From NCBI GenBank assembly GCA_002779995.1, contig PEWX01000096.1, forward strand, positions 41,572-105,571: DNA of 64,000 bases, written 5' to 3'. How positions within the stretch are numbered: position 1 is the first letter of the stretch; each line of letters begins with the position of its first letter. Origin of the DNA: Piscirickettsiaceae bacterium CG07_land_8_20_14_0_80_44_28. Its GTDB lineage: Bacteria; Pseudomonadota; Gammaproteobacteria; Thiomicrospirales; Thiomicrospiraceae. A program made the translations under genes and the position numbers. Shown piece by piece: positions 46,760-57,958 of this stretch. The notes under the pieces are model-generated. The model made no database searches. It saw only the letters and a program-made list of their open reading frames with translations, and was not told the origin of the DNA.

Positions 46760-49462
46760 ATGGCATCACAAAAATGGTTTCAACAGTCGATCCAAGATAC
46801 CCTTGACACGCTGGGTACCGATATCAAAACAGGCTTAAACCCTGCTGTTCGTCAACAAAAGCAAGCCGAATTTGGCAGCAATGCGTTAATTGCTTTTGCC
46901 AGGCTCTCTCCCATCAAACTATTTTTACGTCAACTCACAAACCCCTTATTGGTTATTTTGGCGATTGGTGCGCTATTGTCTTTCTACACCCACCATTTCG
47001 TCGATGCCATCGCTATTAGTGTGATTATTTTGATTAATGCGCTGATTAGTTTTATCCAAGAATTTAAAGCGCAAAAATCGATTGATGCGTTGCGCGATAT
47101 GGCAGCGCCTCATTGTATGGTTAAGCAAGCCGGGCAATGGCAAAAAATTACGACCAGCCAATTGGTTCCGGGCGACATAATCAAATTATCAACCGGCGAC
47201 ATTATTCCGGCAGACTGCCGGTTTATCGAAACGGCGCACCTACAAGTCAATGAATCGGCACTTACGGGTGAATCAGATCTGATTGAAAAAAATAATCAAT
47301 CCCTTGAGGATCCCTCCCCGGCGCTGGGAGATCAGTTCAATATGGGGTTTATGAGTACGTCCATCCATCATGGTCACGGCATAGCCATTGTCGTTGCGAC
47401 GGGCATGGAGACAGAAGTCGGTAAAATCGCTACCTTAATGCAAACAACTGAAAACCGCTTAACCCCATTACAACTTCGGATTCAAACCCTATCTCACACC
47501 CTCATTTGGGCGGCACTCATTATTGTTGCCATTATTATCGGCATCGGTCTACTAAAAGGGCTCACCTTTTCCGCATTGGTAAACACCAGTATTTCATTGG
47601 CGGTTGCAGCCATTCCAGAAGGCTTACCCACTTTAGTGACCATTGTTTTAACCCTGGGCGCCGGACAAATGATGCGTAATAATGCCTTGGCTAAACAGTT
47701 AGCATCTGTAGAAACACTGGGATCCACCTCCGTCATCTGTTCTGATAAAACGGGAACGCTTACCCAAAATAAAATGCAAGTGGTGCAGTGTTGGGCATCT
47801 GGAGAGCATTACCAAATCAGCGGAAGCGGATATCAGCCACTGGGTCATTTTGTAGATAAAACAGGCGCAGAAATTGATCCAGGCTCACATTTCCATTTAA
47901 CACAATTATTAAGTTATTCCGTCTTATGCAGCGAAGCGCTATTAGTGGAAAATGCCGGCCGTTATGATATCCAAGGACTGCCAACAGAAGGCGCGATAGT
48001 GGTCGCTGCTGCAAAAGCGGGGCTCAGCAAAGACGCCTTAAATCAACCATACCAACCTGTGCAAACCCATCCATTTGATGCCCACCGCAAAATGATGAGC
48101 GTCATTGTTCAAGAGCCCAATGGCCGCTATCTGTTAATCGTCAAAGGGGCACCGGATATTCTGCTAAAACATTCCGAAATTATTGCTTACCAAGACAAAC
48201 ACCTAGACCAGCTCAGCAATAGCCACTTGATTGACGAGGTCATTCATCAATTTGGCAGTCAGGCTTTAAGAACGTTAGCGGTGGCATATCGGGAGCTATC
48301 AGCAGACCAAGTCAATCTGCCCTTAGCGGAACTGGAAAGTCAACTGACCTTCTTAGGTGTCCACGGCATTATTGACCCGCCTCGTTCAGAAGCCATTCAA
48401 GCCATTAACGATTGCCATTCAGCGGGTATTCGCGTTGTGATGATTACCGGCGATCATGCCATTACCGCTAAGGCAATTGCTAAAAAAATGGGGATTATTG
48501 ACTCAGATGAGGCGCTGGTTATCAGTGGGGATGAACTCAACCAATTATCAGATACAGAATTGGAAAAGCGCGTTCCTCATGTAAGGGTTTTTGCACGGGT
48601 GACACCTGAACATAAGCTGAGAATCGTCCAAGCGTTGCAACAGAATGGTGAAGTGGTTGCCATGACAGGAGATGGCGTGAATGATGCCCCCGCCGTTCGT
48701 AAAGCTGACATTGGTATTGTCATGGGCATCACCGGGACGGGCGTCGCCAAAGAATCCGCAGACTTGATTTTACTTGATGATAATTTTGCCACCATTGTGC
48801 ACGCAGTTCGAGAAGGACGACGCATTTATGACAATATTCGTAAATTTATTCGCCAAGGCTTAACGGCCAACGTCAGTGAAGTGTCAGCCATTTTGTTTGC
48901 CTTCCTGTTAATATCCGGCGAGCCATTACTCACCTTAGCGCCAATGATGATTTTATGGGTTAATCTGGTTAGCGATGGTATCCCTTCTTTGGCGTTAGGG
49001 GTGGACACGGCTGAAAGTGATGTAATGGCTCGTCAACCCAGACCCAGCCGAGAAAGTTTTTTTGCCCATCACCTCGGCAGCCGAATTTTAATTAGGGGGT
49101 TGGTGATGGGTGGCGTTAGTTATAGCCTATTTCAAGTGGCTATTAATTTGGGATCGCCCATTGACTACGCGCAAACCATTGCGTTTGCCACTTTGATTTT
49201 TGGCCAACTGTTTCATGTTTTCGATGCCAGAACATTTAGCACCCTTTATCATCGCAACCCCTTTTCAAATCAGTTACTGGTGGTTGCGGTTATCGGCTCT
49301 GCACTGCTGTCTCTATTGATGATTTATACCCCTTTCGGCAATCTCATTCTGGGAACCACCCCCTTATCATTTGAACACCTGATGATGGTGTGCTTTATTT
49401 CCGCCTTGCCGACGTTTATTCTATCAGCACTGAAAGAACTCTTTAATTGGTCTTGGTTATAA
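46760..49462 (+). CDS. P-type cation ATPase (P2A, Ca2+-like)
   Basis: 900-aa inner-membrane cation pump. Actuator TGES near residue 175, transport-site PEGLPTLV in M4 near 290, phosphorylation site DKTGT near 330, and GDGVNDAPA near 640 are all present. M6 NLVSDGIPSLALGVD resembles Ca2+-ATPase. The N-terminal cation-transporter domain begins at residue 5. Ca2+ is more likely than Mg2+ or Na+, but not proven. A strong AAGGAAG ribosome site precedes it. The upstream lipoprotein gene might be functionally linked. Confidence 0.9.
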   Translation: MASQKWFQQSIQDTLDTLGTDIKTGLNPAVRQQKQAEFGSNALIAFARLSPIKLFLRQLTNPLLVILAIGALLSFYTHHFVDAIAISVIILINALISFIQEFKAQKSIDALRDMAAPHCMVKQAGQWQKITTSQLVPGDIIKLSTGDIIPADCRFIETAHLQVNESALTGESDLIEKNNQSLEDPSPALGDQFNMGFMSTSIHHGHGIAIVVATGMETEVGKIATLMQTTENRLTPLQLRIQTLSHTLIWAALIIVAIIIGIGLLKGLTFSALVNTSISLAVAAIPEGLPTLVTIVLTLGAGQMMRNNALAKQLASVETLGSTSVICSDKTGTLTQNKMQVVQCWASGEHYQISGSGYQPLGHFVDKTGAEIDPGSHFHLTQLLSYSVLCSEALLVENAGRYDIQGLPTEGAIVVAAAKAGLSKDALNQPYQPVQTHPFDAHRKMMSVIVQEPNGRYLLIVKGAPDILLKHSEIIAYQDKHLDQLSNSHLIDEVIHQFGSQALRTLAVAYRELSADQVNLPLAELESQLTFLGVHGIIDPPRSEAIQAINDCHSAGIRVVMITGDHAITAKAIAKKMGIIDSDEALVISGDELNQLSDTELEKRVPHVRVFARVTPEHKLRIVQALQQNGEVVAMTGDGVNDAPAVRKADIGIVMGITGTGVAKESADLILLDDNFATIVHAVREGRRIYDNIRKFIRQGLTANVSEVSAILFAFLLISGEPLLTLAPMMILWVNLVSDGIPSLALGVDTAESDVMARQPRPSRESFFAHHLGSRILIRGLVMGGVSYSLFQVAINLGSPIDYAQTIAFATLIFGQLFHVFDARTFSTLYHRNPFSNQLLVVAVIGSALLSLLMIYTPFGNLILGTTPLSFEHLMMVCFISALPTFILSALKELFNWSWL

Positions 49463-49545
49463 ATCAGCAGATACCCCGATTACCCCCGGATAATAACAAC
49501 GGGTACTGCTAGACAGGTGAGATAATTTTCAGGTAACCTTTTAGC

Positions 49546-50517
49546 ATGATTCAACTTTATACAAAAAAGCTTTCTAACTGGCTGGGTGTATTGACCTCGC
49601 CTGTCAGCCATACTGAAAAATGGGTGTCCGCATTCGGGGGATTTTTGGCTATTGCTGTCATGGTGTGGATCACACATCAATTTCTCGATTTGGACAGTAG
49701 CCTTGCCGTAATGGCTTCAATGGGCGCAACCGCAGTTCTGCTGTTTGCGGTTCCTCATAGCCCGCTATCTCAACCTTGGCCGGTGATTGGCGGCAACTTG
49801 ATTTCGGGCACCATCGGTATCACCTGCTCCTTATATATTGAGCCGGCATGGCTAGCGGCCGGCCTAGCGGTTGGTCTGGCGATTATCAGTATGTATTATT
49901 TAAATTGTCTTCATCCTCCGGCTGGGGCAACCGCTTTATTAACCGTCCTAGGCAGTGAACCCATTCATCATCTCGGCTATCAATTTTTACTGACCCCCGT
50001 TCTGTTAAATTTAATATTAATTCTGACGGTTGCCGTCAGCTTTAATCGATTATTTTATTGGCGACGTTACCCTATATTTCTACAAAAATCGAAATCACGG
50101 ACAATCGATATGGCCGATAGTCTTTCCCATGAAGATTTTTTGGCGGCGTTAAAGTCTGTCGATTCGTTTGTGGATATTCATGAAGCCGACTTAAAACGTA
50201 TTTTAGGATTGGCATTGGCGCACCGTCAAACCGGTACGCTCAAACCGGAACAGATTCATCTAGGCGGTGTTTATAGCAATGGCAAACTGGGGCGAGCGTG
50301 GTCGATGCGTCGCATTGTGGATGAATCAAAAAGTGATGATCCGAATCAGGATTTTGTGATTTTTAAACAAATTGCCGGTAATGAGCGCAAAACCACCGAC
50401 TGTATCACTCGCACCGAATTTGCACATTGGGCCAAACATGCTATGGTCATGGAAAATGGTTTATGGCATCGCCAAGACGACCCTTTGCCTTCTAAAACAA
50501 CCTCTTCTAAAAAGTGA
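49546..50517 (+). CDS. HPP family membrane protein with C-terminal cytoplasmic extension
   Basis: 323 aa. The N-terminal half (about 25-165) has four hydrophobic segments with the defining HPP motif in NCLHPPAGATALL near residue 120. The second half is soluble and family-associated, starting DFLAALKSVDSFVDIHEADL. HPP proteins have been tied to nitrite transport in plastids and cyanobacteria; the role here is unknown. It is in the same direction as the ATPase gene, 83 bp away, without a clear terminator between them. Confidence 0.85.
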   Translation: MIQLYTKKLSNWLGVLTSPVSHTEKWVSAFGGFLAIAVMVWITHQFLDLDSSLAVMASMGATAVLLFAVPHSPLSQPWPVIGGNLISGTIGITCSLYIEPAWLAAGLAVGLAIISMYYLNCLHPPAGATALLTVLGSEPIHHLGYQFLLTPVLLNLILILTVAVSFNRLFYWRRYPIFLQKSKSRTIDMADSLSHEDFLAALKSVDSFVDIHEADLKRILGLALAHRQTGTLKPEQIHLGGVYSNGKLGRAWSMRRIVDESKSDDPNQDFVIFKQIAGNERKTTDCITRTEFAHWAKHAMVMENGLWHRQDDPLPSKTTSSKK

Positions 50518-50537
50518 GTTGTTGATAGGACTAATAA

Positions 50538-51605
<1,068 letters not shown>

Positions 51606-51622
<17 letters not shown>

Positions 51623-53948
51623 CGGTTGCTTCTCCGGCATAAACTTGGTTTCGTCCCTGTTGTTTAGCGTGATACATATATTCATCTGCACGATTGACAA
51701 GTTGACTCATTGGTTCATTGCGTTGGAATTGCGTCACCCCTAAACTGATGGTTTGATGAATTTGCTCAGGATAAGTTTCCTCTTCCACTGCTGTTCGAAT
51801 TTTTTCAGCCAACAACTTGGCTTGAGATAAGTCTGTATCTGGGCAAATCAAAATAAACTCTTCCCCACCCCAGCGTCCAAACACATCGGTTTTTCGTACA
51901 CGATTTTGAACGACCTGCGTCACCTGGGTCAAAACCTGATCGCCGACTAGATGACCATAATCGTCATTGACGGACTTAAAATGATCTAGATCCATCATCA
52001 CCAAGCTTAAGGGAGCCGGGTGCCGAGTGATTCTGGCGACTTCCTCCTCTAAGCGTTGATCTAAAAATTGACGGTTATAAACCCCCGTTAAGTGGTCAGT
52101 CACCGACAACACCGATAAGGCCATATTCACTTTTTGCAAATCCGCATGGGCTTGTTTTAATTTACGGTTATAAACCATAACCACAATTAAAATCAGTAAA
52201 ATCGGGGTGACGATTGCAAACACTTGTCCCCAGTTATAGCGTTTCTGATAGGTTACCTGTAACCAGTGATTGGTCATCTCCGCTTTTTGCTTGGCGGGAA
52301 TCTGTTGTAATACTTTTTGTAAAATGGAATGCAATATCGGCCAATCCTTGCGCACCGCTATCGCAATATCCGCACTGAACGGCAACTCTCCCGCAATATG
52401 TAAATTGGTTAAGCCTGAATGCTTAATGTAATGCCCAATCACCGCCACATTATCAATATAACCATAGGCTTGACCTGAGGCGACAGCCGCCAAACCCGCC
52501 TCGATAGACGACACCAAAATCAAAGGCTGTTTTGGATAAAATTTTTGCATCTTGTCATGGGCAGCATAATCTTTAACCACCGCAATCCGCTTACCTTCAA
52601 TTTGTGAAAAATTGGCAATATAGGAGGAGCCTTCTCGGGCAGCAATGACCATCGGCGCTTTGAAATAAGGTGAGGTAAAGGTCAAATAACCTTGCCGTTC
52701 TTCTGAAGAAATGACTGCCGACAACACATCCAACTGTTTTGCTTGAATGGCTTGAAGGGTTTGCGACCAGTTCAGTTCGAGTGCGGGTTGAAACCGGCTA
52801 CCGGTTTGTTGCTGAATGACCTTAAAAATATCATTTGCTAAGCCTTGGTAGTGGCCTTGCTCATCGATAAACTCTAACGGGGCATAGGCTCGATCAACGC
52901 CAACCCGAATCACTGGGTGAGCCTTTAACCAGGCCTTTTCTTGCGCTGTGAATGACCACGCATTTTGACTTGGACGATAAATCCCATTAGATAAATCAAG
53001 TGAATTCTTGATTAGCCCTTGTCGGCGAAATAATTCCGCAATAAATTGCAACCGACCCTCATCCAATGTGCCAATGGGCGTGGTGTGCAAAGCCATCACT
53101 TCTTCAATGGCTCTGGCCTCAAACATTAAATGTTGAAGGTTTTTCGCCGGAGAATAGTGTTCCAAGATATATTGTGCCATCTCTTGTTGATGCTGCATCG
53201 CATATTGCCACCCGCGTAGGGTGGCACGACGCATTTTGGCAACTCGTTCAGGGTGTTGCTTTAATTCTTTTTGACTGGTAAAAAGCATATCGCCATAGGT
53301 ATCAATCCCATAGTGCATCGGATTGATAATATTCACCTCAACACCTTGCTGGCGAAAGAAATAGGCTTCATTCGTTGAATATCCTGCGACAGCATCGACT
53401 TCCCCTCGAACCAACATATTGATGTCGGTTTTTAAAGTACGTTGAACGGTGGGATTGACCCCAGCCTGCTCTAACATGGCGAGGACAGAAAACCCATCTG
53501 CATCTTTATTATAAAAGCCCATCTTTTTATTTTTTAACGCATAGGGACTGCTAATACCAGAACTGGCGAGGGTATATAACACCTGAGGGGAATGTTGAAA
53601 AATGGGCGTCACAATAACAACCGGATGCCCCTTGGCTTGATACAACAATAAAACCGAGTCGGAAATACTGTAATCGACATCACCATCGATCACTTGTTGA
53701 ATGGTATTTTCATGGAAGTCACGTTCTTGGATATCCACATCCAAGCCTTCCTCTTGAAAATAGCCTTGTTTTTGGGCAGCGTAGTAGCCTGCAAACTGGA
53801 ACTGATGAAACCACTTTAATTTTAAGGTAACTTTTTCAAGGGCTTGGCTAGACGCTGCTTGTTCTGCGGCCAGAATGCTCAACGAAGCACTTGCCATTGA
53901 CAACCAAACTGTCGAGAGTATACAAATGCGCAAATAACGTTTTAGCAT
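51606..53948 (-). CDS. Diguanylate cyclase with NMT1 and SBP_bac_3 sensor domains
   Basis: 780-aa membrane cyclase. ATG 53948 is chosen because the signal peptide (LKRYLRICILSTVWLSMAS) begins there; a TTG 17 codons earlier opens the frame. An NMT1-like domain (about 40-280, KWFHQFQFAGYYAAQKQGY) precedes an SBP_bac_3 domain (about 320-550, HPVIRVGVDRAYAPLEFID). A TM lies near 575-600, then GGDEF with GGEEF near residue 694 and an RKTD I-site five residues earlier. It is inserted between the M16 pair and rsmD and overlaps rsmD by 17 nt, so it is likely transcribed with rsmD-coaD. Confidence 0.92.
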
Positions 53949-54029
53949 AGAGCCTGTGCCCCCAAAAAAAGACAACCATTTTAAATCATTCGGTTTCAAT
54001 TAGGGGGCGCTTTTAGATAAATCAAAGCA

Positions 54030-55367
54030 TTAGTTTGCATCACCGCTCGTATCAAGTGTTGGTGACATACCCAGCGTTAAGGTTAGCATGGTGTCAGGGT
54101 GGATTCGTTTTTGCCAAGCAGCTAACACCCTAGCCTTATCTAAAGCGGCCATTTTCTTGGGGAACTGCTCTAAATAATCTAATGGCAGATCATAAAAACC
54201 GATCATCGACACATAGCCCAAAATTTTGGCATTGCTGTCAATTCGTAATGGAAAACCTCCCATCAAATTACTTTTAATGTCTGCCAGCTTTTCCTCTGAA
54301 AAGCCTTTCATAAAATCCTCTAAGGTGGCTTTTACCACTTGATCTGCCTTGGCAATCGACGCATTTTGGGTTGATAACCCAATCAAAAATGGCCCCGGAA
54401 CCTTCATCGGATAAAACCCACTGGAAACCCCATATACCAGCCCTCGCTTTTCACGAACCTCTTCCATTAATAAAGAGCCAAAACCACTCCCACCCAATAA
54501 GTGGTTACCTAAAAACAGCGCATAATAATCTGGATCGCCCCTTTGAACCCCTAATTGCGCCAGTCGATATTGCGTTTGGGTTGCTTTGAACGGAATATGT
54601 TTTTGACTGGCTCGTGTCAAAACACCGGGCTGCGGTAACAAGCGGGGCTTTTCGCCTGTTGCGAGCGATCGGGTTAATCGCTCTGCCATAGTGCGTGCTT
54701 GCGCTCGACTGACCGCGCCAACCAAAGTTACCTGCGCATTGGCCGCCACATAATATTGACGATAAAAGTCTTCCAGTTGCTGAGCGGTTAGGCTGTCGAT
54801 CGTTTCAAGACTGCCGGATACGGGGTGCGCATAAGGATGCTCACCATAGAGTTCTGCCCATAATGCATCACCCATTAAGGCGCTTGGTTGAGATTGCTTT
54901 TGTTGCAATGCGACCGTTAAGCGTGCCTTTTCACGTGCTACGATAGCCGGATTAAACTGAGCCTGAGTGGCCAATTCAACAAATAAATCAAACCCGGGAT
55001 TGAGTATATCGGTACGCGTTAAACTTCTAAATGACAAAGCGGCTGAATCCCGCCCAACGGATTGTCCCAACTGAACACCCAGCGCACTCAATTTTTCAGT
55101 CAGTGCATTTTCATCCCAATTTGGCGTTTGGGTGCCTATTAAGCTATTGGTGAGGGCGGCCAAACCATAGGATTTACCATCACGTGCGGATCCTGCATCC
55201 AATAACAACTCGACATCGACCATTGGCAATTCCGGTGCATAAACATAAAGGACTTTTGCACCATTTGAGGTTTGCCAGGTTTGGATATCAACGGATGCCT
55301 GAGCGGGCATAATGAACAGGCTCACCCAAAAACTCAACCATAACGGCAGATACAGTGCCTGTTTCAT
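54030..55367 (-). CDS. M16 family peptidase-like protein, non-catalytic partner
   Basis: 445 aa with a signal peptide (about 1-24), so periplasmic or membrane-attached. It has the two-half M16 fold but no HxxEH zinc motif at the expected place (DAGSARDGKSYGLAALTNSL). The second half has EEVREKRGLVYGVSSGFYP, the Arg/Tyr pair typical of the partner subunit. The partner is the gene immediately upstream (overlap 4 nt), which has the zinc site. The two probably form a heterodimeric protease. Confidence 0.9.
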   Translation of the reverse strand: MKQALYLPLWLSFWVSLFIMPAQASVDIQTWQTSNGAKVLYVYAPELPMVDVELLLDAGSARDGKSYGLAALTNSLIGTQTPNWDENALTEKLSALGVQLGQSVGRDSAALSFRSLTRTDILNPGFDLFVELATQAQFNPAIVAREKARLTVALQQKQSQPSALMGDALWAELYGEHPYAHPVSGSLETIDSLTAQQLEDFYRQYYVAANAQVTLVGAVSRAQARTMAERLTRSLATGEKPRLLPQPGVLTRASQKHIPFKATQTQYRLAQLGVQRGDPDYYALFLGNHLLGGSGFGSLLMEEVREKRGLVYGVSSGFYPMKVPGPFLIGLSTQNASIAKADQVVKATLEDFMKGFSEEKLADIKSNLMGGFPLRIDSNAKILGYVSMIGFYDLPLDYLEQFPKKMAALDKARVLAAWQKRIHPDTMLTLTLGMSPTLDTSGDAN

Positions 55368-56749
55368 CTTTGACCTCCATGAAATGATTTGTAGGGTTTA
55401 GACAGGGCAACGTCTCCATTGGGTTTTAAGCTTGCCACGGTGACGCTATCTTTAGAAAAGTACTTTTTCGCCACGGCTTGAACCTGCTCCGGGGTCACTT
55501 GCCTTAAGCGCTCAATCCACTGGTCATAGGTTTCAATCGGAAGCCCAATACTGGTCAAAGAACCCAATATCATCGCTTGTGCCTCAATGGAATCTTGATG
55601 AAAGACATACTGTGCCTCTGCTTGTGCGAGAATTTTTTGCAAATCCTTTGGCTTAATCAGCGAGGATTGCAATTGTTGCAACGCCTGCCAAATAGCGGCT
55701 TCAGCATCCGCTAAGGTTTTATCTTGTGCCGGGGTTGCGCTGAGGGTAAATAAACTGGTTGCGCGACTGGTTTCATCATAGCGAGCCGAAGCTGAGGCTA
55801 ATACCTTCTGTTCTCGAATCAGATTTTTATTGAATCTGGCACTGTCGTCACCGGCTAAAACACTGGCCAAAACCGATAGGGCATAAACTTCTTGTAGGTC
55901 AGTCGCGGTCACCAGGGACGGTGTATGAAACCCCATCATTAAGGTCGGGGATTGAACGGCTGCCTTTAATTCAATACGGCGCTGCCCTGACTGTGTCACT
56001 TCGATTTGTGGCTTAGGCGGATCAATTTTTTCTGGTGAATGCACGCCATAATAGCGTTTTGCCCATTCGAATACCTGCTGTGGATCGACATCTCCGACCA
56101 CGACTAAGGTGGCGTTATTGGGCGCATACCATTGTTGATACCAAGACTTTAAATCTTGCAGGGTGTAATTTTGAATATCCGACATCCAACCAATGACGGG
56201 ATGATGTGACGGGCTATTTAAAAAAGCACTGGCTCGAAATAATTCATAAAGTTTTGAACGTGGGTTATCTTCGGTTCGCATGCGACGTTCTTCAGCAATG
56301 ACATCCCGTTCCGTTTGAAAATCGGCTTCTTTTAAAACCAAATTGCGCATTCGATCCGCTTCTAATGCCATTACGGTTTCTAAATGCTGACGCCCCACCA
56401 CTTGATAATAGGCGGTGTAATCATAAGAGGTAAATGCATTTTCTTGACCGCCAAGCTTTGAAACTCGCTTAGAGAATTCACCCGCTTTATAACGCTTTGT
56501 GCCTTTAAACATCATATGTTCTAGCATATGTGACAAACCAGTAATGCCGCCATGTTCATAAGTTGAGCCAACGCGATACCAAACTTGCTGCACGACAACG
56601 GGCGCACGGTGGTCTTCTTTGACCAAGACTTGCATGCCGTTTGTCAGCTCGAATTTTGTTAAGGTGGCGTGAGCCGGTATCACACCCACCGTCATCATCA
56701 CAAACAGTATGATTTGATTCAATTCTTTTATCATCTTTCTGCTCTTCAT
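55364..56749 (-). CDS. M16 family zinc peptidase
   Basis: 461 aa with a signal peptide and the inverted zinc motif HMLEH in GLSHMLEHMMFKG near residue 70. The downstream Glu ligand is in the ADRMRNLVLKEADFQTERDV region. It presumably degrades or processes periplasmic peptides together with the following gene. ATG 56749 has AGAGG upstream; ATG 56734 is a possible alternative just before the signal peptide. It is divergent from ftsY, a common arrangement. Confidence 0.92.
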   Translation of the reverse strand: MKSRKMIKELNQIILFVMMTVGVIPAHATLTKFELTNGMQVLVKEDHRAPVVVQQVWYRVGSTYEHGGITGLSHMLEHMMFKGTKRYKAGEFSKRVSKLGGQENAFTSYDYTAYYQVVGRQHLETVMALEADRMRNLVLKEADFQTERDVIAEERRMRTEDNPRSKLYELFRASAFLNSPSHHPVIGWMSDIQNYTLQDLKSWYQQWYAPNNATLVVVGDVDPQQVFEWAKRYYGVHSPEKIDPPKPQIEVTQSGQRRIELKAAVQSPTLMMGFHTPSLVTATDLQEVYALSVLASVLAGDDSARFNKNLIREQKVLASASARYDETSRATSLFTLSATPAQDKTLADAEAAIWQALQQLQSSLIKPKDLQKILAQAEAQYVFHQDSIEAQAMILGSLTSIGLPIETYDQWIERLRQVTPEQVQAVAKKYFSKDSVTVASLKPNGDVALSKPYKSFHGGQR

Positions 56750-56866
56750 CCGGTTGGAATCCTCTCAAATCCGTTAGTTTTGTTTTATAATGGTTGGCTG
56801 ATAACGTGTATCGGTTTCATAATATAACGCAAATCAAGTGTTCAAGTATGAACGAAACTTGAAAGA

Positions 56867-57949
56867 ATGACACAGGGATATCAACCAATTTTTATGCTTA
56901 GTTTTTTAAAACGCTCAAAAAACCAGCCTTCAGATGCCACAGACGCTGTCAGCAACAACGATTCTTTTGAGTCAGAACGGCTTGAGTCTCAAACCGAGAA
57001 GACATCAAAAACCACCAGGCCTGGGTGGTTTACCAAGCTTAAAGGCAGTTTAACCAAAACCCGTTCAGGGCTAACCGATGGTTTAAGCCGTTTGATTTTA
57101 GGCCGTAAAGAAATTGATGATGATTTGCTTGAAGAGTTGGAAATGCTGTTACTCAGCGCGGATATTGGTATTGATGCGACGGATAAAATCATTCAGCGAT
57201 TGACTGAACAAGTTTCTAGAAAAGTGCTCAAACACCCGGATGCATTGATGAGTGCCCTTAAAGAACAACTTAACCAACTATTGATCCCTGTGTCAGTCCC
57301 TTTAGAGATCCCTAGTCAGTCAAAACCCTATGTTATTTTAATGGTGGGTGTCAATGGCGTAGGCAAAACCACAACCATTGGGAAGTTAGCGAAACAGTTA
57401 CAAACCCAAGGAAAATCGGTGATGTTGGCAGCGGGAGATACTTTCCGAGCGGCGGCTGTCGAGCAATTGCAAACCTGGGGCGAACGCAATCATATCTCAG
57501 TGATTGCTCAAAAAACTGGTGCAGATTCCGCAGCAGTGATTTTTGATGCGGTGCAATCAGCCACCGCTAAAAAAATTGACGTCGTTATTGCAGACACCGC
57601 AGGCAGATTACACACCCAAGATAATCTCATGGAAGAATTGAAAAAGGTAAAACGGGTGATTCAAAAAGTGGATGAACAAGCCCCCCATGAAGTGATGTTG
57701 GTGCTGGATGCCAGTACGGGTCAAAATGCCATTAATCAAGCGCAACAATTTCACCAGGCCGTTGAAGTCTCCGGGCTGACACTGACCAAACTGGATGGCA
57801 CAGCCAAAGGTGGCATTCTGTTTGCCCTAGCGGAAAAATTAGCGATCCCTGTCCGATTCATCGGCGTTGGCGAAGCCATAGATGATTTACGTCCTTTCGA
57901 TGCAGAACAATTCACCGATGCCTTATTTGATGATACTGAATCCTCATAA
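56867..57949 (+). CDS. ftsY: Signal recognition particle receptor FtsY
   Basis: SRP receptor GTPase for co-translational targeting to the membrane. 360 aa. N-terminal charged A-domain-like region (1-70) is short compared with E. coli. Then the N-domain helices and G domain: VNGVGKTTTIGKLA near residue 160, DTFRAAAVEQL, DTAGRLHTQDNLMEEL, TKLDGTAKGG and GVGEAIDDLRPF. ATG 56894 is a possible later start. CCAGGCCTGG copy 13 is in the variable N-terminal region, encoding R-P-G. The next gene starts 9 bp after the stop. Confidence 0.95.
   Translation: MTQGYQPIFMLSFLKRSKNQPSDATDAVSNNDSFESERLESQTEKTSKTTRPGWFTKLKGSLTKTRSGLTDGLSRLILGRKEIDDDLLEELEMLLLSADIGIDATDKIIQRLTEQVSRKVLKHPDALMSALKEQLNQLLIPVSVPLEIPSQSKPYVILMVGVNGVGKTTTIGKLAKQLQTQGKSVMLAAGDTFRAAAVEQLQTWGERNHISVIAQKTGADSAAVIFDAVQSATAKKIDVVIADTAGRLHTQDNLMEELKKVKRVIQKVDEQAPHEVMLVLDASTGQNAINQAQQFHQAVEVSGLTLTKLDGTAKGGILFALAEKLAIPVRFIGVGEAIDDLRPFDAEQFTDALFDDTESS
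57015..57024 (-). repeat. CCAGGCCTGG palindrome, copy 13
   Basis: Exact palindrome in the variable N-terminal part of ftsY (R-P-G). The minus-strand tail is TGGTTTTTGA. The flanks ACC and GGT extend the symmetry partly. Confidence 0.9.
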
Positions 57950-57958
57950 CCCTATACG

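Noticed and set aside
52929..52936. CCAGGCCT as another copy of the palindrome
   Set aside because: Only eight of ten bases and no T-tail; expected by chance at this length.
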